64,000 bases of DNA from Cognataquiflexum rubidum (GTDB lineage: Bacteria > Bacteroidota > Bacteroidia > Cytophagales > Cyclobacteriaceae), in contig NZ_JAKZAL010000006.1 in assembly GCF_022538115.1 (NCBI RefSeq), forward strand, positions 62,001 to 126,000, read 5' to 3'. Below the pieces are notes generated by a model. That model was not told the DNA's origin and did no database searches. It saw only the letters and a program-made list of their open reading frames with translations. Below, piece after piece: positions 54,798-64,000 of the stretch (position 1 is the first letter of the stretch; each line of letters begins with the position of its first letter). A program made the position numbers and the translations under genes.

Positions 54798-56117
54798 TTG
54801 AAAATAAGCGAAAAATCTGACTTCTCCTTTAAATGGTTTGGACCACAAGTGTATACCAAAGCACTTGATTGGTCCAAGCTTATTGCCATCACAGGTTCAT
54901 CGCAAGTTCTTATACAGGCCCTAGGTTTTGTTTCAGGGATTTTAGTCATCAGGGTACTGCCGGTTAATGAATATGCACTCTACACCTTAGCGAATACCAT
55001 GTTGGGTACTTTGACCATTTTGGCTGATGGAGGCATTGCCACAGGTGTAATGGCCTTGGGGGGAAAGGTTTGGAAAGACAAGGAGGAATTGGGCAAGGTG
55101 CTCTCCACGGGTATGTCCCTCCGTAAAAAATTTGCCATTGGAAGCCTGCTTTTGGCAACCCCGGTATTGGTGTATTTACTCCGACATCATGAAGCAAGTT
55201 GGTTAATGACCATATTGATTGTTTTATCATTAATCCCCGCTTTTTTTTCTGCCCTATCAGGAACCATTTTGCAAATACCCCTCACATTAAGGCAGGATAT
55301 AAAGCCACTTCAAAAAAATCAGGTAGGGGTTAATCTAGCCCGATTGGCAATGCTGTTGTTGACCATTTTTATTTTTCCATGGGCGTTTATTGCCATCCTT
55401 GCGGCCGGAATACCCCAAATAAAAGCAAATATCCACTTAAGGAAATTATCCCTTCAGTATGCGGATTGGACACATTCCCCTGACCCGGTTGCAAGAAAAG
55501 AAATTATGACTTTTGTAAAGCGGCTCATGCCGGACGCTTTATATTATTGCCTTTCCGGTCAGATTACGATCTGGCTGATATCCATATTTGGTTCAACAGA
55601 GGCTTTGGCCCAAATAGGTGCCTTAACCCGGCTAACTGCTGCATTGTCAATATTCAGTATAGTATTTCATACATTGATGGTTCCACGCTTTGCACGATTG
55701 GAAAATAATAAGCCGGAAATACTTAAAAAATTTATTTTCATTCAGATAGGGTTAATCGTCATTAGTCTCGGCATTGTATTTCTTGTAAAGGAATTTGCCC
55801 CAAATGTTCTTTGGATACTTGGAAATGATTTTTCCAACCTTACTATTGAAGTGGTATTTATTACATTAGGGAGTTGTATTTCATTGATCAGCGGATTAAC
55901 TCATCATTTGTTAGCATCAAGAGGAATTATCGTCCCTCCAGTTATTTTTATTTTTACTATGGTCATGATACAAGTGGGTTTTGCGTTTATTTTAAAACTT
56001 GATACGATAGTAGGTGTACTTCACTATGCTATAATAACTGCATCTGCAAATTATTTAATAAGAATAGGATACCTTACTTTTATTTCCATTGGTAAAAAGG
56101 ATAAAATTAGTTTATAA
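54798..56117 (+). CDS. Second flippase (Wzx/MOP-type)
   Basis: 439 residues, about twelve helices. Translation starts at a TTG, 48 bp after the kinase stop; the next ATG is more than 60 codons in and would lose the first helix (AITGSSQVLIQALGFVSGILVIRVLP). MOP-superfamily pattern over the length, including PDALYYCLSGQITIWLISIFGSTEALAQIGALTRL near 250-284. It should flip the lipid-linked repeat unit of locus 2. It is only distantly similar to the flippase of locus 1. Confidence 0.87.
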   Translation: MKISEKSDFSFKWFGPQVYTKALDWSKLIAITGSSQVLIQALGFVSGILVIRVLPVNEYALYTLANTMLGTLTILADGGIATGVMALGGKVWKDKEELGKVLSTGMSLRKKFAIGSLLLATPVLVYLLRHHEASWLMTILIVLSLIPAFFSALSGTILQIPLTLRQDIKPLQKNQVGVNLARLAMLLLTIFIFPWAFIAILAAGIPQIKANIHLRKLSLQYADWTHSPDPVARKEIMTFVKRLMPDALYYCLSGQITIWLISIFGSTEALAQIGALTRLTAALSIFSIVFHTLMVPRFARLENNKPEILKKFIFIQIGLIVISLGIVFLVKEFAPNVLWILGNDFSNLTIEVVFITLGSCISLISGLTHHLLASRGIIVPPVIFIFTMVMIQVGFAFILKLDTIVGVLHYAIITASANYLIRIGYLTFISIGKKDKISL

Positions 56118-56330
56118 AATACCGATTAATGTAAATTTTTTGAATATATCTAATTTATATTTTGGGAAAAAGTTAATGAGAAGTGAAAAATTACCCTTTG
56201 TAAGGCAAAAATGGGTCGGGTAGGGTTTATTGTTAAAAATTAAATATCGAAACATGCAGTATTTATTTTTTGTGAATAATCAAATTAATTCTTGAGATTT
56301 TTTATGATAAATAGATTTTAGGATAATTAA

Positions 56331-57446
56331 ATGAAAATACTTTTTCTTTGTGGCTCTCTAGAGCTTGGTTATGATGGAGTTGGAGATTATACCAGAAGGC
56401 TTGCCTGTGAATTGGTACAAAAAGGGCATGAAGTAAAGGCCATTTCCTTAAAAGAAAAATCTTTTTTGCAAGAAAAAGAAGAAATTCAAATTTTGGATGG
56501 AATTGAATTATCTGTTGTACGAATTCCTTCCAATGCATCTACAAATAAATTAAAAAACTTCTTAGAACGAAATATAAATGCTTTTGATCCACATTGGATC
56601 AGTTTTCAATTCGTGATTTATGCTTACCATCCTAAAGGGCTTCCTTTTTATCTCCCCGGTTTTTTAAAGTCTATAAGGGGGAATTTTAAATGGCATATCA
56701 TGTTTCATGAAATATGGATTGGATTTACAAGCATTTCCCCGATTAAACATAAAGTGGTAGGTAGCATCCAAAAGAGAATAATAAAGAAAATAGTAAGTTC
56801 TATTCAACCCAAATCAATAACAACCACAAACCTTTTATATCAAGCTATATTGAAAAGAAGTAACACCAATACCACTATTATTAACCTATTCAGCAATATT
56901 GATATTTCCCCCCTTACTAGTGCATTTTCTAATTTTGTATTAAAGAAATTATCCATAGCAGAAGGAGGTAGGAAGGATTGGATAATTTTAGGGATCTTCG
57001 GAAACCTTTATCCTGAGGCGAAATTGGAGCCCACTTTAAATTTCCAATACAATCAGGCCCTAGAATCATCAAAAAAAGTGGCCTTTATTGGTTTTGGAAG
57101 GATGAATGATGATGGCATGAAGGAATTTTTAAGGCTGGAAAATATTTTTGTGGATAAAATCTCTTTTTTACATCTAGGCGAAAGAAATGAAGATGAAATA
57201 TCACAACTTCTTCAAATGTTGGATATTGGAATATCATGTACACCCTCCCAGCATATCGGGAAAAGTGGGGTATTTGCGGCAATGAAATATCATGGATTAC
57301 ACGTCATCTTGCCGAATGGCGATTTTATTCCGGAATATGAGGATGTAATTCAGCAGAATCAAAACATTTTAATGAAAAAACCTTCGGAGCAATGGGGAGC
57401 CTCATATATTTCAAACAGATATAATGAAATATTTTTAAATAGATAA
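56331..57446 (+). CDS. Glycosyltransferase of GT-B fold
   Basis: 371 residues. N-terminal half MKILFLCGSLELGYDGVGDYTRRLACELVQKGHEV shows the GT-B glycine-rich loop and first helix. The C-terminal half (ILGIFGNLYPEAKL, VAFIGFGRMN, GISCTPSQHIGKSGVFAAMKYHGLHVILP) is a weaker donor-binding domain without the clear E-x7-E motif. It is a probable glycosyltransferase, more divergent than its neighbours, and quite AT-rich. About 213 bp of AT-rich DNA with no visible feature separate it from the flippase gene, so it may have its own promoter. Confidence 0.8.
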   Translation: MKILFLCGSLELGYDGVGDYTRRLACELVQKGHEVKAISLKEKSFLQEKEEIQILDGIELSVVRIPSNASTNKLKNFLERNINAFDPHWISFQFVIYAYHPKGLPFYLPGFLKSIRGNFKWHIMFHEIWIGFTSISPIKHKVVGSIQKRIIKKIVSSIQPKSITTTNLLYQAILKRSNTNTTIINLFSNIDISPLTSAFSNFVLKKLSIAEGGRKDWIILGIFGNLYPEAKLEPTLNFQYNQALESSKKVAFIGFGRMNDDGMKEFLRLENIFVDKISFLHLGERNEDEISQLLQMLDIGISCTPSQHIGKSGVFAAMKYHGLHVILPNGDFIPEYEDVIQQNQNILMKKPSEQWGASYISNRYNEIFLNR

Positions 57447-57461
57447 TCAAAGATTTTAAAA

Positions 57462-58052
57462 ATGATTGACGTTATAAAAATACTGGAATTACAAAAAGCA
57501 AAGGTAGTTGAATGGCATGAAGCATTACTTTTGACCCAAAAAGAACCTTTATGGCAACATATTGAAGAAAATAGCAAATGGAATTTCTTGCTGTGGCATG
57601 AAGAAGATATCGCAAGGATAAAAGATATTAATCCATTAAGAATAGTGGAAGCCAAGCGGAATATTGATACATACAACCAATCCAGAAATAATGCTATTGA
57701 AAAAATCGATGAGTGGATATTAACTTACCTTATCAATAAAAATTTTGGGGAAATCGAAGCCATGCATTCTGAAACGCCAGGAATGATAATTGATCGATTG
57801 TCCATTATGGCCCTAAAAAGGTACCATATGAATGAAGAGACACTTAGGGAAGATGCTTCGGCCGACCATAAAGAAAAATGCCAAATGAAAGTACTTGTAC
57901 TGGATGAACAAATTGAGGATTTATCAAAAAATCTGACCAAGGTTCTGCATTTACTGAATATGGGAAAGTTAAAGTTTAAAGTATACAGGCAATTCAAAAT
58001 GTATAATGATCCTACTTTGAACCCTCAATTGTATAAAAAATCGTCCTTGTAG
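57462..58052 (+). CDS. DUF4254 protein
   Basis: 196 residues, all-helical, matching the DUF4254 family, which recurs in polysaccharide clusters of Bacteroidota. Visible features: WHEALLLTQKEPLWQHIEENSKWNFLLWHEEDIARI near 18-53, TPGMIIDRLSIMALKRYHM near 104-122 and a helical C-terminus. No catalytic residues are known. The next gene starts directly at its stop codon, and a glycosyltransferase gene lies 15 bp upstream, so the three are one unit. Function unknown; it may assist the neighbouring GT9-like protein (inference). Confidence 0.85.
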   Translation: MIDVIKILELQKAKVVEWHEALLLTQKEPLWQHIEENSKWNFLLWHEEDIARIKDINPLRIVEAKRNIDTYNQSRNNAIEKIDEWILTYLINKNFGEIEAMHSETPGMIIDRLSIMALKRYHMNEETLREDASADHKEKCQMKVLVLDEQIEDLSKNLTKVLHLLNMGKLKFKVYRQFKMYNDPTLNPQLYKKSSL

Positions 58053-59090
58053 ATGGGCCAAAAGGAAATCAGGTTAACGATTGATTCCCGAAATGGGGGG
58101 AATGGTGATGTTTGGATGCGCTTAGTTGGGTTTTATGTCATTGCCGCATTGAAGCCCGAAATAAAAATCAGGATTTTAATTCCAGCATTTCTTAGAAATT
58201 TGGCGAAACATACTTTTTCGGATCGATTGGAAATTCTCAATGATGAACAAGAGTGTGAATCTCCTCTGATTTACACTTCTTTGGGGTTCAAAGATTTATT
58301 CATTGGGATTGTCAAAGGAGAAAAGTATATATCACCTTATCAGCGTTCTGTTATTATCGACAAAAAGAAGCGTCAATTTAAAGATGTAGTCAATATCATT
58401 CTATTCAATCTCAGTGATTATGCTGGATGGATACAGGTCCCTGCTTGGAGTTCAATAAAGCTATATCAGGGTTATTTGGATATTATTGGAGTTAAAAAAA
58501 TCAGGGAAATCGATTATGAACAATTTGTCACACAATTGGAATCAGATTCCGAAAGATTGTATTCCAAACTGAATTCCAATTTACCCATATCTCCGGAATT
58601 GACAATTCCCAAAGATTTGGAGCAGAATGTGGTGATATTTCCTACAGGGACAAGCAGACAATTTATTCCTGTAAACTGGGCTGTAAAAAATTTTCCTGAT
58701 GCCTATTTTGCATTTTTTTATAGAGACCCTGATGCTGAACTATTTCAAAAAAACGGATTAAAAATTGTTTTTTTCTACAAGGAACCTGGTGATATCATCT
58801 TTTTATCTCAAAAGGCTAAATGGACTATTAGTACTGATAGTTTTCCTTCCCATTTATTGCAATACAGCTCAAATAAATGTTCGATCACCATTACCGAGGT
58901 GTTAAAATCCAGGATTATCTCTCCCGTTTTTAAAGGGAAAGTTATAGATGCTGAAGTTTCCTGTCATCCTTGCCTTCATTTGGATAGGAAGAACCATCCC
59001 AAATGTGCAGCAGGATATGAAGAATGTCTCAATTGGAAAAACAATACTTATACTAATAACCTGAAAGCATCCGCAGCAAAAGCAAATTGA
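58053..59090 (+). CDS. GT9-like (heptosyltransferase-fold) protein, divergent
   Basis: 345 residues, starting directly after the DUF4254 gene. It opens IRLTIDSRNGGNGDVWMRL, like the GxGD(L/V) acceptor loop of GT9 proteins. Residues near 190-206 (VVIFPTGTSRQFIPVNW) match the GT9 donor site pattern, and the end carries CHPCLHLDRKNHPKCAAGYEEC, a four-cysteine tail like that of some heptosyltransferase-like proteins. No database check was possible; the fold is likely, the sugar unknown. Linked to DUF4254, it is probably a transferase of the locus 2 glycan. Confidence 0.65.
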   Translation: MGQKEIRLTIDSRNGGNGDVWMRLVGFYVIAALKPEIKIRILIPAFLRNLAKHTFSDRLEILNDEQECESPLIYTSLGFKDLFIGIVKGEKYISPYQRSVIIDKKKRQFKDVVNIILFNLSDYAGWIQVPAWSSIKLYQGYLDIIGVKKIREIDYEQFVTQLESDSERLYSKLNSNLPISPELTIPKDLEQNVVIFPTGTSRQFIPVNWAVKNFPDAYFAFFYRDPDAELFQKNGLKIVFFYKEPGDIIFLSQKAKWTISTDSFPSHLLQYSSNKCSITITEVLKSRIISPVFKGKVIDAEVSCHPCLHLDRKNHPKCAAGYEECLNWKNNTYTNNLKASAAKAN

Positions 59091-59133
59091 AAAACAACAA
59101 AGTTTTAGAATAAATTTTTGTATAGCCAAATCA

Positions 59134-60141
59134 ATGAAGGTTTCCATTTGTATTCCAACATATAATCAAGCACTATATTTAGAACAAACCATTAGAAGTT
59201 GTGCGGATCAAACCATTTCCCCTTTTGAAATAATTGTTTCAGATGATTGTAGTACTGATAACACAAAAGATATACTTTCTAGATTAGGGGATGAGATTCC
59301 AATTTTAAAAATAATCCATCAACCCGTTAATTTGGGTATGGTTCCGAATACAGATTCAGTGCTTCGAAAAGCCAAAGGGGATTATATAATAAAACTTGAT
59401 TCTGATGATTATTTAGCTCCTAATTATCTAGCAAAACTTTCAAATTTATTGGATAAATACCCTAAGGCTGGTTATGCCCATGCAGCAGTTCAAGAAATTG
59501 ACGAAAAGGGTCAAAACCGAAAAAAAAGGGTGTTAATGCGAAATACGGGATTTATAACTAGTGAGACAGCCTTACAAGAGGCCTTACAAGGTTATAAAGT
59601 TTCGGCAAACATTATTATGTTTAGAAAATCAGCCTTGGAAAAAGTTGGATTTATTAATGCCAAAACTAACTTTGCAGAAGATTTTTATTTATCTGCCGAA
59701 TTGGCTTCTGCAGGATTTGGAAATGTTTATCTGAATGAAGTATTGTCATTTTATCGAGTTTGGACGGATGCCGGGCAGGTAAGACAAAGACGAAAGCTGG
59801 CAGAAATAGAAGCCCTCAGAAGGGTTTTTGAAGAAGTTTTAGAGCCTGCTTTTAAAGCAAGGAATTGGGGAGGTGGAAGAATCAACAAGTTTAGGGCAAG
59901 TTTTGCAACCCGACATGCAAACAGTTTAGGTTGGGATATCTATACTCCTTATGAAAAAGAGGAAATTGCAAAAGAAATATTGAAGCTTTCTTCCAATTTC
60001 AAAGTTAAATCATACGTTTGGTTATATCAAAATGGATTAGGAGGAATACCTGGTACTATCTCCTCAATGAAATCAATTCTAAAAGGATTGGTAAAGAAAA
60101 TAGCCTTTAGTTTAATTCCTAAATGGGGGATATCAAAATGA
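59134..60141 (+). CDS. Family 2 glycosyltransferase
   Basis: 335 residues with GT-A fold. N-terminal VSICIPTYNQALYLEQTIRS near 3-22, EIIVSDDCSTDNT near 33-45, then IIKLDSDDYLAPNYL near 88-102 with the DxD metal/donor motif. The acceptor part includes NFAEDFYLSAELASAGFGN near 185-203. An inverting enzyme adding a sugar to the lipid-linked chain (family knowledge). The next gene overlaps its stop by four bases. AT-rich like its neighbours. Confidence 0.94.
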   Translation: MKVSICIPTYNQALYLEQTIRSCADQTISPFEIIVSDDCSTDNTKDILSRLGDEIPILKIIHQPVNLGMVPNTDSVLRKAKGDYIIKLDSDDYLAPNYLAKLSNLLDKYPKAGYAHAAVQEIDEKGQNRKKRVLMRNTGFITSETALQEALQGYKVSANIIMFRKSALEKVGFINAKTNFAEDFYLSAELASAGFGNVYLNEVLSFYRVWTDAGQVRQRRKLAEIEALRRVFEEVLEPAFKARNWGGGRINKFRASFATRHANSLGWDIYTPYEKEEIAKEILKLSSNFKVKSYVWLYQNGLGGIPGTISSMKSILKGLVKKIAFSLIPKWGISK

Positions 60142-61388
60142 AAATAGCACTGTCGCATCCCACAGGAAACAACAATGTAAGAGCTGTACTTTCAGCGTTT
60201 GAAGAAGAAGATATACTCGCTTATTTTAGCACTACTATTTCAGTAAGTCCAAATTCATTTATTTTAAGATTTATCCCCCCTTCACTGCGTTATGAAATTT
60301 TACGACGGTCATTCCCAATAGATTCCTTCAAAATTAATTCAATGCCAGCAATAGAAATGGCAAGGCTGATCAGTCAAAAATTTGGTTGGCATTTTTGGAT
60401 TCGTCATGAATCCGGCATTGTCTCTGTGGACCAAGTTTACAGGAAATTGGATATGAAAGTAGCACGTAAACTCCCTAAACTCCTTAAAAAGTTTCCATTG
60501 GATGCGGTTTATGCCTATGAGGATGTAGCCTTGGAAAGTTTTATAAAAGCAAAAAATTTGGGGATAACATGCATCTATGATTTACCAATCGCCTATTGGG
60601 AAACAAGAAGTAAAATAATGAAAGAAGAAGCTGAAAGACTTCCTGATTGGGCAGGTACATTGGGAGGAGGCGTAAACGATTCTCCTGAAAAACTTGCCAG
60701 AAAAACAAAAGAATTGAAATTGGCTGATATTGTCATCGTACCAAGTCAATTTGTAAAAGAATCACTTCCTGATTGGGCCAAGGAAAAAAAAGTCATCTTA
60801 TCCCATTTTGGTTCTCCGGAAATTAAGAATGAATCCTCTGGAATTATTGGGAAATATAAGGTGAACAAGTCTCTTCGTGTTTTATTTGTTGGATCAATGG
60901 GACAAAGAAAAGGTCTCGGAGATTTATTTGAAGCTGTTCGCCTTCTTGGAAGAAATGATATAGAATTGGTCGTGATGGGATCTTTGATAGAATCATTGGA
61001 TTTTTATAAGACCCAACTAAGCGGATTCATTTATGAACCTGGTCGGTCTCATGAGCAGGTTTTGGAGCTGATGAGGACCTGTGATGTGTTTTGTCTGCCC
61101 TCTTTGGCCGAAGGAAGAGCATTGGTCATGCAAGAAGCCATGAGTCAGGGATTACCATTAATCATTACTCCAAATACAGGTGGCGAAGATTTAGTTATAG
61201 AAGGTGAAACAGGATATCTAGTCCCAATTCGTTCTCCGATAAAAATTGCAGAGAAACTCACTTGGTTTCTAGAGAATAGAGACAAAATTGGAGTTATGGG
61301 GAAAAAAGCCCAAGAACATGCAAAAATGTATACCTGGAAAAAATATGGTTCCAAAATTGTGGATGACCTAATTAAATCAATCAATTGA
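60138..61388 (+). CDS. GT4-family glycosyltransferase
   Basis: 416 residues from MKIALSHPTG, overlapping the previous gene by four bases (ATGA); an in-frame ATG 15 bases earlier is possible but less coupled. GT-B fold with the donor half: VLFVGSMGQRKGLGDLFEAVRLL near 247-269 and LPSLAEGRALVMQEAMSQGLPLII near 316-340, with the GT4 glutamates. The N-terminal half includes YAYEDVALESFIKAKNLGITCIYDLPIAYWE, a block I associate with a GT4 subgroup common in aquatic bacteria. Confidence 0.92.
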   Translation: MKIALSHPTGNNNVRAVLSAFEEEDILAYFSTTISVSPNSFILRFIPPSLRYEILRRSFPIDSFKINSMPAIEMARLISQKFGWHFWIRHESGIVSVDQVYRKLDMKVARKLPKLLKKFPLDAVYAYEDVALESFIKAKNLGITCIYDLPIAYWETRSKIMKEEAERLPDWAGTLGGGVNDSPEKLARKTKELKLADIVIVPSQFVKESLPDWAKEKKVILSHFGSPEIKNESSGIIGKYKVNKSLRVLFVGSMGQRKGLGDLFEAVRLLGRNDIELVVMGSLIESLDFYKTQLSGFIYEPGRSHEQVLELMRTCDVFCLPSLAEGRALVMQEAMSQGLPLIITPNTGGEDLVIEGETGYLVPIRSPIKIAEKLTWFLENRDKIGVMGKKAQEHAKMYTWKKYGSKIVDDLIKSIN

Positions 61389-61505
61389 GGTTGGGACATA
61401 TATATTTTATACTTTATTAAGAAAAAATAAAGATTTTAGGTTTTTCTTAAATTTTTAATTTACCAAAACAATATCAAAGTTAATTCCGACCCGGAATCTG
61501 TAAAA

Positions 61506-62816
61506 ATGCAAAATCTTCAATCAGACTCTTTTAATTTAATTAAAAAGGGGATTTGGCTTTATTTCTTTCTATTAATTTTTGAGGGCGCCTTGCGTAAATG
61601 GATTTTACCTGGATTATCTACACCATTATTGGTAGTAAGAGACCCGCTGGGTCTATGGTTGATTTTTATGGCTTTGAAAAACAGGATATTGCCATTCAAC
61701 ATATACATGGGGGGCATGCTTTTCATCGGAATAGCCAGTTTTTACACTGCAATTTTTATTGGTCACGGTAGTCTTCCTGTAGCCTTATACGGATCACGGA
61801 TAATGTTAATTCACTTTCCTCTTATGTTTATAATTGGGACCATATTTGGTCGGAAAGATGTCATCAAGATTGGAAAGGTTACCCTTTATATTTCAATCCC
61901 TATGGTAATTCTTCTTGGGTTTCAATTTTATAGCCCCCAATCAGACTTTGTGAACAGAGGTGTTGGAGGAGATTTGAAAGGAGCTGGTTTTACTGGGGCA
62001 ATGGGTTTTTTCCGTCCTTCTGGTACTTTTTCATTCACTAATGGCAATGCTCTTTTTTTTAGCTTTGTAACTCCGTATATACTTTATTTCTGGCTGAGCA
62101 ATAAAAATATAAGCAAACTGATTTTATCTATAGCTACTCTTGCTCTTTTACTTTCTATTCCTTTATCAATAAGTCGTGCATTACTTTTTCAAATAGTAAT
62201 TTCCATTTTATTTTCTTTTATCGCTATCACCAGGAAACCGGAATATATGGGAAAGATGTTGCTGACTATCTTAGTGGGTTTTGGAGCTTTAACCATTTTA
62301 AGCCAAACGAGTTATTTTGCTACTGCCACGGAAGTATTTACCTCCAGATTTACCACTGCCAATAAACATGAAGGTGGATTAGAGAGTGTTTTTTTTGACA
62401 GGTTTTTAGGGGGATTGATTGGTGCCATTACTAATTCAAATCAAATTCCTTTTTGGGGCTATGGAACTGGAATGGGTACAAATGTTGGCAGTATGCTGCT
62501 TACAGGAACGACTACCTTTTTAATTTCAGAAGCAGAATGGGGGCGACTTGTAGGGGAGTTGGGGATAATTATGGGTTTTGGCGCTATTTTACTTCGTATA
62601 GGCATCATTCTTAAAATTACAATTGCATCCTTTTCCCATGTTTTAAAAGGAGATTTACTTCCTTGGATCCTATTGAGCTTTGGTTTTATTACCATATTAC
62701 AGTCCCAATGGGCTCAACCAACATCTTTGGGATTTTCCACTTTAATCGGTGGCTTATTGATTGCTTGTTTTAATGAAAGTGAAGAAGAAATGTTATTAAG
62801 TTCTGATCTTATTTAA
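61506..62816 (+). CDS. O-antigen polymerase (Wzy-like)
   Basis: 436 residues with about eleven helices: a first near 12-30, a cluster near 65-155, then IPLSISRALLFQIVISILFSFIA near 217-239. A periplasmic loop of about 70 residues (FTSRFTTANKHEGG..., FWGYGTGMGTNVGS) lies between the last helices. It fits the O-antigen polymerase/ligase group, the likely Wzy of locus 2. Upstream, 117 AT-rich bp separate it from the GT4 gene. The next gene starts three bases after its stop. Confidence 0.87.
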   Translation: MQNLQSDSFNLIKKGIWLYFFLLIFEGALRKWILPGLSTPLLVVRDPLGLWLIFMALKNRILPFNIYMGGMLFIGIASFYTAIFIGHGSLPVALYGSRIMLIHFPLMFIIGTIFGRKDVIKIGKVTLYISIPMVILLGFQFYSPQSDFVNRGVGGDLKGAGFTGAMGFFRPSGTFSFTNGNALFFSFVTPYILYFWLSNKNISKLILSIATLALLLSIPLSISRALLFQIVISILFSFIAITRKPEYMGKMLLTILVGFGALTILSQTSYFATATEVFTSRFTTANKHEGGLESVFFDRFLGGLIGAITNSNQIPFWGYGTGMGTNVGSMLLTGTTTFLISEAEWGRLVGELGIIMGFGAILLRIGIILKITIASFSHVLKGDLLPWILLSFGFITILQSQWAQPTSLGFSTLIGGLLIACFNESEEEMLLSSDLI

Positions 62817-62818
62817 AT

Positions 62819-63994
62819 GTGAATTTAGTATTTCTTATTCATCCAACATTTCTTGCTTCCCAAAGCATGCCCCGCTTTGCCAGGATGCTAGGTGATGGCA
62901 TGCAGGGATTAGGGCATCAAGTGGAATATTGGATGCCAAAGGCCAGGTTTTTTAATTTACCAGGTTCCACCACCATCAAAAAATGGTTGGGTTATGTCGA
63001 TCAATACATAATATTTCCTGCTGAGGTTAAGTTGCGTTTGAAGAATTGTCCTCAAGATACCTTATTTGTTTTTACTGACCACGCATTGGGTCCTTGGGTT
63101 CCGTTGGTTGCCAACCGTCTCCATGTGATACACTGCCATGATTTTTTGGCACAAAAATCTGCCTTGGGGGATATTCCCGAAAACCCCACGAGTTGGACTG
63201 GGAGACAATACCAAGCTTATATTCGCAGGGGCTATATCCAAGGGAGAAACTTTATCTCGGTTTCCGAAAAAACCAGAAATGACCTGCATGAATTTCTTCC
63301 AATAATGCCACAGCTTTCCGAAGTGGTCTTCAATGGCCTAAATCAAAACTTTAAGCTGATTGCCCCCTTGGAAGCAAGAAAGTATGTCGAAGACAGGTAC
63401 AAGCTTAATTTGTACAATGGCTGTATCCTGCATGTCGGTGGAAATCAGTGGTATAAAAACCGGATTGGAGTAATATCCATCTACAACGCCTGGAGGAAAC
63501 TGTCTCAAAAAAAGATCCCTTTGTTGTTGGTAGGACCTTTTGCAAATTCAGCGCTTTTAGATTTCCATTCCCAATCCCCATATAAATCAGATATCCACTT
63601 GTTGAGTGGTATGGACGATACTTTTGTAAGGCATGCTTATGCGGGGGCCTCGCTGATGTTGTTCCCTTCTTTGGCAGAAGGCTTTGGTTGGCCGATTGCC
63701 GAAGCAATGGCTTCAGGTTGTCCGGTAATTACCACAAATGAAGCTCCAATGATCGAAGTTGGCGGGGAAGCCGCTTTTTATATTCCCCGAATGCCTGCAG
63801 AAGAAAACGATAGGGAAGCTTGGTCAAAAGCCGCAGCGGATAAAGTGGAAGAAATTTTGGAATTTGCTCCTGAGGGAAGGGCCAAAGTAGTTGAGGCAGG
63901 TGTAGAAAATACCAAAAGGTTTGATTCCAAAATGACATTGGCCAGGATCAATGGGATTTATCAGAAAATCCTCCAAAACTCACTTACCGGATGA
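62819..63994 (+). CDS. GT4-family glycosyltransferase
   Basis: 391 residues, full length, ending six bases before the window edge. It starts at a GTG (two bases after the polymerase stop codon); no near in-frame ATG keeps the first strand NLVFLIHPTF. The GT4 donor half is clear: ILHVGGNQWYKNRIGVISIY near 200-219 and FPSLAEGFGWPIAEAMASGCPVI near 280-302, the E-x7-E motif. The N-terminal half contains VIHCHDFLAQKSALG. Direct coupling to the Wzy-like gene places it in locus 2, which continues beyond the window. Confidence 0.93.
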   Translation: MNLVFLIHPTFLASQSMPRFARMLGDGMQGLGHQVEYWMPKARFFNLPGSTTIKKWLGYVDQYIIFPAEVKLRLKNCPQDTLFVFTDHALGPWVPLVANRLHVIHCHDFLAQKSALGDIPENPTSWTGRQYQAYIRRGYIQGRNFISVSEKTRNDLHEFLPIMPQLSEVVFNGLNQNFKLIAPLEARKYVEDRYKLNLYNGCILHVGGNQWYKNRIGVISIYNAWRKLSQKKIPLLLVGPFANSALLDFHSQSPYKSDIHLLSGMDDTFVRHAYAGASLMLFPSLAEGFGWPIAEAMASGCPVITTNEAPMIEVGGEAAFYIPRMPAEENDREAWSKAAADKVEEILEFAPEGRAKVVEAGVENTKRFDSKMTLARINGIYQKILQNSLTG

Positions 63995-64000
63995 AATATC

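Overview
The window looks like a chromosome segment of a Bacteroidota bacterium, most likely a Cytophagales/Cyclobacteriaceae-type marine or freshwater organism. Support: a gliding-motility lipoprotein (GldB), families common in this phylum (DUF3127, DUF4254, fasciclin proteins, a BspA-like repeat protein, a DUF5117/DUF4953-type metalloprotease), weak Shine-Dalgarno signals, and a few promoters fitting the Bacteroidota TTG / TAnnTTTG pattern. These assignments rest on recognising families by eye; no database search was run. I saw no rRNA, tRNA, CRISPR array or intact insertion sequence.

Layout. 1-6.5 kb: a BspA-like repeat protein cut by the left edge, a secreted fasciclin protein, a YcxB-like membrane protein, a Fur-family regulator and a large secreted zinc metalloprotease. 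6.5-10.6 kb: a compact type III polyketide synthase locus (FAD oxidoreductase, UbiA prenyltransferase, PKS, methyltransferase). 10.6-21.8 kb: housekeeping genes (MscS channel, CobW GTPase with a small secreted partner, a membrane MutS-like ATPase, purK-purE, a DUF3127 protein with an SSB-like tail, an ECF sigma factor, a CNNM/CBS protein) with several clear intrinsic terminators and two small membrane proteins of about 50 residues. 22.2-30.3 kb: a lipoprotein esterase, the nth-asnB-glycosyltransferase run, gldB, a two-domain fasciclin lipoprotein and a radical SAM/SPASM protein.

30.5-64 kb is dominated by exopolysaccharide synthesis, in two separate sets. Locus 1 (30.5-44.9 kb) has a six-SLBB export protein, a Wzz-like protein without kinase, a flippase, a polymerase/ligase, glycosyltransferases, a hexapeptide acyltransferase, a methyltransferase and two 2-oxoglutarate/Fe(II) oxygenases. 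Locus 2 (51.6 kb to the right end) has a Wza-like lipoprotein, a Wzc-like tyrosine autokinase, another flippase, another polymerase and further glycosyltransferases including a DUF4254/GT9-like pair. Between them lie about 6.7 kb of repeats and low-complexity DNA holding only two genes, a UDP-glucuronate decarboxylase and a WecB/TagA/CpsF glycosyltransferase, both on the opposite strand.

The clearest new structure is a 226-228 bp element in two inverted copies (21950-22177 and 49984-50209), about 96% identical. Each copy is flanked by its own 9-bp direct repeat, has matching imperfect ends and carries a central 20-21 bp perfect hairpin: a non-autonomous (MITE-like) transposon. One copy sits 10 bp upstream of the WecB-type gene. 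The repeat zone also holds a nested tandem array of palindromic units, a 92-bp duplication, and three homopurine/homopyrimidine arrays in opposite orientations.
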